DNA from: Phoronis ovalis
Taxonomy: Eukaryota > Phoronida > Phoronidae
Assembly (NCBI GenBank): GCA_028565635.1
Contig: JAOXYB010016532.1
Location: 1 to 19,067 of the forward strand
Length of the DNA stretch: 19,067 bases
Direction: 5' to 3'
Program-made: the position numbers and the translations under genes
Shown here: in pieces, positions 1 to 7,200 of the stretch
Numbering within the stretch: the stretch's first letter is position 1
Layout: the number at the start of each line of letters is the position of its first letter
Notes under the pieces: model-generated
What the model was told of the DNA's origin: nothing
Seen by the model: only the letters and a program-made list of their open reading frames with translations
Databases searched by the model: none

Positions 1-572
1 AAAAACCATACCCTATTCTTCCGGTTTGTAGTGTGTTATTTAGACTTTATTAAAAAACCATACCCTATTCTTCCGGTTTGTAGTGTGTTATTTAGACTTA
101 ACTGAAAAACCATACCCTATTCTTCCGGTTTGTAGTGTGTTATTTAGACTTTATTAAAAAACCATACCCTATTCTTCCGGTTTGTAGTGTGTTATTTAGA
201 CTTAACTGAAAAACCATACCCTATTCTTCCGGTTTGTAGTGTGTTATTTAGACTTTATTAAAAAACCATACCCTATTCTTCCGGTTTGTAGTGTGTTATT
301 TAGACTTTATTAAAAAACCGTAACCTATTCTTCCGGTCTGTAGTGTGTTATTTAGACTTTATTAAAAAAACATACCCTATTCTTCCGGTTTGTAGTGTGT
401 TATTTAGACTTTATTAAAAAACCATACCCTATTCTTCCGGTTTGTAGTGTGTTATGTTGACTTTATTAAAAAACCATACACTGTTCTTCCGGTTTGTAGT
501 GATGTTGACTTTATTAAAAAACCATATACTGTTCTTCCGGTTTGTAGTGTGTTATTTAGTCTTTAATAAAAA
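1..572. repeat. 52-bp minisatellite, about 11 tandem copies
   Basis: The unit begins AAAAACCATACCCTATTCTT and repeats with a strict 52-bp period: the ACC landmark recurs at 6, 58, 110, 162, 214, 266, 318, 371, 422 and 474. One 48-bp step then leads to 522, where a short deletion occurred. Units 1-6 are nearly identical; units 7-11 are progressively diverged and the array ends near 572. Two unit endings occur, CTTTATTAA (A) and CTTAACTGA (B), in the order A-B-A-B-A-A and then only A types. The left edge is cut by the window, so the true array is longer. It lies upstream of a sulfotransferase exon that starts mid-gene, so it is probably intronic. Confidence 0.97.
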
Positions 573-735
573 CACTTTTTAAAACGTTTTTACGTTTACA
601 CGGTCTGCTCGATGTGTGTAGTTTAAAATCATTGCTTCAATCCTAGGATAGCCAGTCCGAAATGGTAGCCAGTCGAACAATACTTCTGAACAAAATATAT
701 TTTCTTCTTAAGTTTTTTTTGTAATATACAAACAG

Positions 736-1671
736 GAAACCATTGGTTATGGGAAATCACTTCAATGTTAGTGAAAGAAGAATCAAACCTTATGCAAGAA
801 ACCAGAGAGGAGCGTTCATTAGGCTTGCAGAGTAACGAACACTTCGATAAATTAGAATCGCCTAGAATTTTGCACACCCATCTACCGTTAAATTTAATCC
901 CGTCTACAATATGGAAGAATAACAGCAAGATAATATATATTATGAGAAACCCAAAGGATTCCTTTGTGTCTGCATATTATCACGTCCGTAATGGATATAT
1001 GACTGATTATCAAGCTAGTTTCGAAGCATTTTTAAATTCTCAGGTAAGCGTTCCTGGTTGAAAAACCTGGCACAAACGCGTGTTTAAAAACAAAAACCAG
1101 AAATAACAGGAGTTTTATTCATATGCAAGATTATTTTTTATGCACGGCAACAAGTAAAAATAAAAGCATTGTACGTAGGTTATATTTTCAACTCGCAGGA
1201 AGTATTTCTTTTGTTGAAAGTTGAGTTGTTAAATTGTAAAACGTCCATTAATTTTTTAATTAATGCTCTTTTAATATTGATTTTTAGCTTTTTACTGCAC
1301 ATAACATGGTATATGGCGGCTGGTACAGAAATGTTCTCGAATCATGGGAAGAATACAGAAATAGCCCAAACGTATTATTTGTCAAATATGAAGACGTCAA
1401 GCATGATCCATATGCTTCAGTTAAACAAATTTCAGAGTTCTTGGAGAAAACGTACGGAGAAAAGTTTCTCAGTAATGTCGTGGAAAAAACGTCGTTTATC
1501 AATATGAAGCAACATAAGAGTGAGCACCACACTGCTTTGGGTGTAACAATGCGTAAGGGATGTGTAGGGGATTGGAAAAATCACTTCACTGTGGGTATGA
1601 ATGAGACATTTGACAAAGAATACGAGGAAAAAGTGAAGGGGCATGATTTACAATTTGATTTTGAGTTATAA
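736..1671 (+). CDS. Cytosolic-type sulfotransferase (SULT-like), 3' two exons, partial
   Basis: Coding exons are 736-1043 and 1288-1671. The first follows an acceptor ending in ACAG and starts with 2 nt of a split codon. It ends CAG|gtaagc in phase 0, and the second follows TTTTTAG in phase 0, so the splice is exact. The product would transfer sulfate from PAPS to a small acceptor such as a phenol, steroid or amine. The visible 230 residues begin NHWLWEI, the stretch right after the PKSGT PAPS loop. They then show THLPL with the presumed catalytic His, RNPKDSFVS (3'-phosphate binding), VKYEDVKHDP, and RKGCVGDWKNHFT matching the RKGxxGxWKxxF PAPS motif. About 50 N-terminal residues, including the PKSG part, must lie left of the window. 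Key residues are intact, so the gene looks functional. The substrate cannot be inferred. Confidence 0.93.
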
Positions 1672-1850
1672 TTTATAGTACGGGGTAGTGGAAATATTTA
1701 TATCGTGGTTGTCTGTGAAACGATTTGTAATATTTCATGTTGAATTATGACAAAAAATTACTGATACTTTGCAATCATGATTTTGAATTGTCTTTAATTT
1801 GTTTATTGCTTTCTACGTAACTTTAGTCACAAACAATTAGAGCAACACTA

Positions 1851-1856
1851 AATAAA
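1851..1856 (+). promoter_or_regulatory. Poly(A) signal of the sulfotransferase gene
   Basis: AATAAA lies 180 bp after the sulfotransferase stop codon, the first such hexamer on the + strand downstream of it. This implies a short 3' UTR. The hexamer is seen; its use is inferred. Confidence 0.6.
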
Positions 1857-2103
1857 AGGTTCCTAGAATCGAAGCTTGCTGTAAAAGATTTTGATATCTT
1901 GTCAGCACCATTGGGTTTCGTTTGTCTTTAGCCACTTCTCCAGCGGATCTCGGGCAACCTTGGTGTTTACGCCGGGCTGAAGTGACGCAAAACTAGGACA
2001 CCGAGTAAAACAAGGATGTGCAATTTATTGTCATTCTTGCTGAAACTGTTCGAAATAGTATGTTTATTTATTAATCTTCATACATCAAAATTAATACATC
2101 ACT

Positions 2104-2482
2104 CAGTCTGAATAAATCCATCTGTTAGTGTTCCGTACCATCTCAGCTAACCCTTTCTGGGCTCATAACCACTTCAATTTTCGTTTTTTATCTCAAAACG
2201 CAAAAAATTGATAATCCCTTTATATATATATATAAAGTGCTAAAACTTCTAGGCTCCAATCAAACTGCAGCTTACAATAATAGGCATTATAATGGACTAA
2301 GCGAGTAGCTATGTAAACAGGCCAATCACACAGAGGTAGTACAACTGATCTTTATCAGTCAAAAGTTTAATGACGTATTTATTTCGCCCGTGTTAAATTG
2401 AAACACTATAACGACAATTGGCTCTGGTTAAGCCCAAACGTTATTTGAGAAGGTTTGGAACACTAAAGGATGAATTGATAGA
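2104..2482. mobile_element. MITE-like element, copy 1 (CAGTCTGAATAA family)
   Basis: The left end CAGTCTGAATAAATCCATCT leads into GTTAGTGTTCCGTACC. The interior matches the copy at 7175-7519 in the same order: TTCTAGGCTCCAATCAA, CTGCAGC, CAAAAGTTTAATGACG, and TGTTAAATTGAAA. The right end (GAGAAGGTTTGGAACACTAAAGGATG) is a decayed reverse complement of the left end, so the element has terminal inverted repeats. It contains a short TA dinucleotide run at about 2220-2234. No coding capacity is seen, so it is non-autonomous. The right boundary is uncertain by about 15 bp and no target duplication is recognisable. Confidence 0.8.
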
Positions 2483-2654
2483 AACGCTATTGAAATGAGT
2501 GATCCCACCTTACAATGATGTATGATTACAGTTCATATAATTATGTAAAACATTCGACAAATTGTAGTCTGTTATGATAAGCCTTTATTTTAATGAATAA
2601 TACGTTGTATTATATTGACTTCAGCGTGCTGCTGATCTTAGTTGATATTTAACC

Positions 2655-3010
2655 AGGAAACCATTGGTTATGGGAAATAATTATATAACCGCAATGTAAA
2701 AGTAAAATGGTATTCAAGGCTTATGCAAGAAGCCGTGGGAGACCGTGTACTCTATCGAAGTAATGTAAACCTAAATCGAACCACCGAGAATGTTGCTGTT
2801 ATAAAATAAAAGTGAAATGTTTCTCCATAATTAATGTCATGGAAAAAACATCGCTGTCGTGCTGCATATGAAGAGAACCAGCTTGAACATGACGGTAGCC
2901 CCGGCCAGGGAGCTTACTTGTAGGAGATATGAAAAATCATTTCACTGCGAATGAGTGAAACATTTGACACAGAATGTGAAAAACGAATGAAAGCATTATA
3001 ATTCGAAATC
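2655..3010 (+). pseudogene. Decayed sulfotransferase paralogue with internal deletion
   Basis: The text GGAAACCATTGGTTATGGGA repeats the start of the intact sulfotransferase exon at 736, including the preceding CAG acceptor. It continues with a match to TATGCAAGAA, then jumps to sequence resembling the second exon: GTCATGGAAAAAACATCG, then GAAAAATCATTTCACTG, then GAAACATTTGACA. The stretch equivalent to about 880-1460 of the intact gene, including its intron, is missing. The copied frame hits an in-frame TAA within ten codons, and the RKG motif is lost (GATATGAAAAAT replaces GATTGGAAAAAT). It looks like a tandem duplicate that was deleted and then degraded. It cannot make an active enzyme. 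Confidence 0.88.
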
Positions 3011-3930
3011 AAATTGCTTATCATAGGTATAGGTATATATATATATTCTTGTTCCAAAGCAGACGAACTAAACTAGGTAGCACTCGATGTAGTACGAATG
3101 TTTCACTTTTTAGATCATCACCACCACCGCGCATTCAAACAGTGGTGGAAATACTTGAAAAATAAAAATGACAATATACGTGATAATGGTGCATACATGT
3201 ACGGCAAAGCAAAATAGATTTTTAGCTATCGTATAATTATTTATAGAGATTATTTGTACAAAATGTTAATTACGTAAGTTTAGTGGTTTTTGACCGTAAT
3301 ATGGTATTCTTTTGAATGACGTATTTGAAAAAAACTTATGACATAACCAAATGATAGGCGTATAGGTCACCTACTTAAAGAAAAATAAATTACAGAATCA
3401 TAACATTTGAGTTGGTGATGGTGTTGTTTCTTCTAGAACCGCTAGGTGGAACCACGTTATATTTAATTTGAAAAAGCAAGTAAAAATATGCATGTGTCGC
3501 TAATAGTCGTAGCCGTTCTCTGCCTTGTGTAATGACTGACAGCGAGGAGAAAGTATCTGCAATTTTGCTTGTAAGTTTAGTGTAACGTGATGTCATCTCC
3601 AATTACGTCGTAGACGTCAATTACAGAGTTTTGCATATACACTCCAACATGGTTCAGACGTCCAATAGGTTTTCAATAAAAGGTGCTCTACTAGTAAAGT
3701 AAAGGACAAAACAACAAGTTGATTCATAAGTGGTACTAAAAAATATATTTCTATTATGTAGCTGGCGTCAAAAAGTGTATTAATAAAAACGTACTTACTA
3801 TATGTGGCGGTATAGTAAGTGGTATAATAATCTGCTGCTAAAGTTAATGCTCATTTAAAAATTAAAACAAAGAACCTGCTTTTTTATAGGTGTTAGGAAG
3901 ATGTTTGTCGTTACTTCATTTATCTGCCGT
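3011..3930. other. No independent gene seen; likely 3' UTR/flank of the minus-strand gene
   Basis: This stretch lies just downstream of the stop codon of the minus-strand gene ending at 3931. On the minus strand a TATAAA hexamer (a known weak poly(A) variant) sits near 3888-3883; no canonical AATAAA was noticed close to the stop. A 70-codon open frame on the minus strand at 3390-3602 has no recognisable motif and is not called. Short TA runs occur near 3035. Confidence 0.45.
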
Positions 3931-4263
3931 CTATCTGAGATACAAGCTTTGTACGAGTGATGCTCCGCGGCCGGCTGGCTGTTTCTTTCTCTTGGCGTGA
4001 CCAGTCCGATCTACGTATGTTGGAGGACTGACGGTTTGTGTTCCTTTTGGTATTATCCCCTTATAGTAAGGAACAGTTACACGTCTCAGCAGAGGACGTG
4101 TGGCCGTTAGTTTTCCTTTAGCTGGATATGTATATTTGGGGCGGGGTGTAGATGGTTCCCTTGGATCAATTGCGTCGAAGGTTAGTCGCTTGTGTGTCCT
4201 GGGTAAAGATGCTGAATATGTTCGGTCGCCATAGTTTAGACTGCATGCGGCCCCTCTTGCGTC
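3931..4263 (-). other. Terminal coding exon (110 residues) of the minus-strand membrane-protein gene
   Basis: After an acceptor TTTTCTTAG, read in phase 0, the minus strand is open for 110 codons and ends in TAG at 3933-3931. There is no usable ATG, so ORF finders miss it. It is clearly richer in G+C than its flanks. The peptide starts DARGAACSLNYGDRTYSASL. It contains the Pro-rich stretch PREPSTPRPKYTYPAKG, the segment VTVPYYKGIIPKGTQ, and a basic run AKRKKQPAGRGA, and ends SLYLR. Several tyrosines in basic or Pro contexts are compatible with a cytoplasmic tail, but no domain is recognised. It follows the 1.77-kb last intron. Confidence 0.8.
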
Positions 4264-7200
4264 CTAAGAAAACATTTAGTTAAAATAAGAAAAATATCCG
4301 ATGTCGACCATTTCCATATTTTATAAATTGATTTCAGCATGATCAGGTTGCTTTTATTGTAAAAACATGTTTAGCCGAACGGCTTATTCCTCGATACGAG
4401 TCCCCGAGTGAAAAAGTGAAACATTGATTGATTGAGTGATTTTATTTTGGTACATGAACACAACAAATTCGTAAAATAAATATATTGCAATAAATAAGAA
4501 TGGTGTTTCATCTCCAAGGATAACACATAGAGTTAAAAACAAATAATTCTGAATGTGTTTGTGATTCCTGAATATGAAACAAGATGGTATATATGGGTAA
4601 ATAACAAATACAGTAAAGAAAAAAAGTACCTGAAAAATATCAGATGACCTGATTACAGTAAAAACAGTGATTATTAAAAATAAAAAACACACATACCCAC
4701 AAAGCTAACAAATATTGCATTTGACTGGATAAGTTAGTAAACGAAAGTTACGAAGTTAGTAAACGAAATTATTCCCCCCCCCCCACCCGCCCGCTTAATT
4801 TGCTCAGAAACTAATTTTTGTTTTCGATTTGAATATTGAAAGGGTAGTAGAGTTTTTGTGTCATGATGTACACTGTTGATCCAGTATACACTAGGCTTCT
4901 GTCCTGAACTTTAGAACCTTTGAATCACTTCTGGGGTATGAAGGAGCCGATAAGGCCATCTAAGATTTTGAAGGCATCATTTAATTTAATTTTACTGACC
5001 CTTCCTTGGACTGTAAGCCAACCCACCTCTGTAAATTCATTATATCCCGGAGGTGGGTTGGCTTACAGTCGAAGGAAGGGTCAGTAAAATTAAATTAAAT
5101 GATGCCTTCAAAATCTTAGATGGCCTTATCGGCTCCTTCATACCCCAGAAGTGATTCAAAGGTTCTAAAGTTCAGGACAGAAGCCTAGTGTATACTGGAT
5201 CAACAGTGTACATCATGACACAAAAACTCTATTGGCAATATGACATCTCGGAGATAAATTTAGAATAAATGATGATGACTTTGTTCTGGCATACTTCAAG
5301 CTTTGATTTTGTTTTTTAGGATAAGCCACTATACCACGCTGAGCATGCATAACCAAAATGACATAATATTAACGCTAAGCTAAACAAGTTCCTTTCTGAG
5401 TTGGGTATCGAAAAATTTAGACTTCGGTATAAGAATTTTAGCCTTCTAGTTGAATTTGTAAGATCCCGAGAACGCACGTAAGACTGTCATCGACTCTAAA
5501 AAGAACCCATTCAAAGTGAATTATTCGTAGTTTCATGACTATGAGAATCCATTAACTGCACTACTTTTACCTGATCAAATGATAGGCTTAACAGACCTTG
5601 ATACGACGAGACTCTCAAGATGAAAGTGATTATTTAATACACGTAAATCCAACCCGGACAAGTAATAGAGAACTGAACTAATTCCCCCCTCCGCTTAATT
5701 TCGTCAGAAAGGACGTTTTGTTTTTGATCTTAGCGTAAACCATGGAAGGTTAGTTGCATATTTATATCATTTGGCCAATTGCTACAGAGTTTCGACCCAT
5801 TATAAGTGAAATACTTCAGTCCTGAAAAACCTTTATATGTTAACATTCAACGTTCAGAATTTATATGTGACGTTCTACTGAGACATACAATAAAGAGAAA
5901 CATAAACATTCCGTAAAAGTTGTGTAGCTGCCAACAACTTTTGGTCTTTCCTACTCTTATATAAAATTACATTTACAATTTGAAACAATGATCACAAAAA
6001 TCATTTATGTATAATTTAAACTTTTAAACCGTACCGCATGGACATCTGCTTCAACCATAACCTGTTCTGGTGGTTCTTGCGCCTAAAACAAAGAATAGAT
6101 GAATGGGAACAGGAACAGCTCTTGAGCAAATTACAATTTTAGAACATTAATATTAAAAGAGTATGTGGTTTAAACTCGTAAAAGTACCTCGTGTACACGT
6201 AAAACCTCTTCTGATGGTTCGATATCTGATGTCTGAAACAAAGAATATTACAAACAGTTTTCGATCAAATTCTAAATAAATCCATCCGTTAGTGTGCTAA
6301 CGTCTGGGTAACACATAGTCAATTGTTCTTATATTCCTTCAATTTAACAAGAGCGAAATAAATACGCCACTAAACTTTTGACCCGACTTTACCCAACCGA
6401 GATAAGCCTTTCTCTCTGCATAATCCATCGTCGCCTACCACGCACGTCTATTCTATCATGATGAGTCATTCTGAATAAGCATCGCCGAGGAGCCAGACAT
6501 GTGATACATGTATTTAACAAATACAAATCATCTATTAATTTATATACGTTGGAATGTTTCTCAAACACTTTTTTAAATAATAGAACCTGACGAAAATGAA
6601 AATGCCATAATATAATAGCTGTAAGTACCTCTATTTCCTGTGACCAGTACACCTGCTGTGTCTGCGGCTCGTCGTCTGTCTTAAACAAAATATCGGTAAA
6701 TAAGAAGATAAAAAAGTAGTTTTGCAATGAAAAAATTGAATGATAACTGACCTGTTTGCCTTTCTATATTTTTATGCCGCTTTTAACAACTAATGAAAGA
6801 TTTATTTAGGTATTCAAATATTGGATTATCTTGAGATCAAGTACAGAAGTACCCTCTAACGATCGAAATATATGAATTTAGCAAAGTACAAAGTAACAGC
6901 TCCTACATACTGTATATGCAAGTACTGACTAACTGTCCGTTTGCTACTAAACTGTAGAATTTTTGTTTTGGTGTTTGCCAGCTCAAAATATTTATCAAAA
7001 AAACAGTTGACTATTTTGTGTAAACTAAGTTGAAGGAAAATGCAGTTCCATAATATTGTAGATACCTCTACTTCCTCTAACCACTGTGTCACTGGCCTGC
7101 TGGTGTATCTAGATCTCTGAAACAAAGACGTTCTAATGAGTATAATATTAATTAAAAGCAGAATGGATGTATTCATTTGAATAAATCCATCTGTTAGAGT

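Larger units (their letters stand above)
4264..6034 (-). other. Last intron of the minus-strand gene, repeat-rich
   Basis: Bounded by the donor after 6035 (GCG|gtacgg on the minus strand) and the acceptor before 4263. It holds an 11-C tract (4774-4784), a diverged direct repeat (4774-4921 and 5680-5835) and a 384-bp inverted repeat. Open frames inside it, such as 4384-4692 on the minus strand, are hydrophobic AT-rich noise. No further in-phase mini-exon was found, though one could be overlooked. Confidence 0.6.

Noticed and set aside
1-572. CRISPR-like array considered for the 52-bp periodic repeats
   Set aside because: There are no unique spacers; the whole 52-bp unit is repeated, and the sequence is eukaryotic.
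1169-1507. 112-codon plus-strand frame overlapping the sulfotransferase intron and exon
   Set aside because: Wrong frame relative to the clear SULT exon; it is a shadow.
3390-3602. 70-codon minus-strand open frame downstream of the membrane-protein gene
   Set aside because: No recognisable motif, and the preceding exon already ends in a stop; more likely 3' UTR or flank.
4384-4692. 102-codon hydrophobic minus-strand open frame
   Set aside because: Phe/Ile-rich, typical of AT-rich intron; no splice chain fits, and it lies within the predicted last intron.
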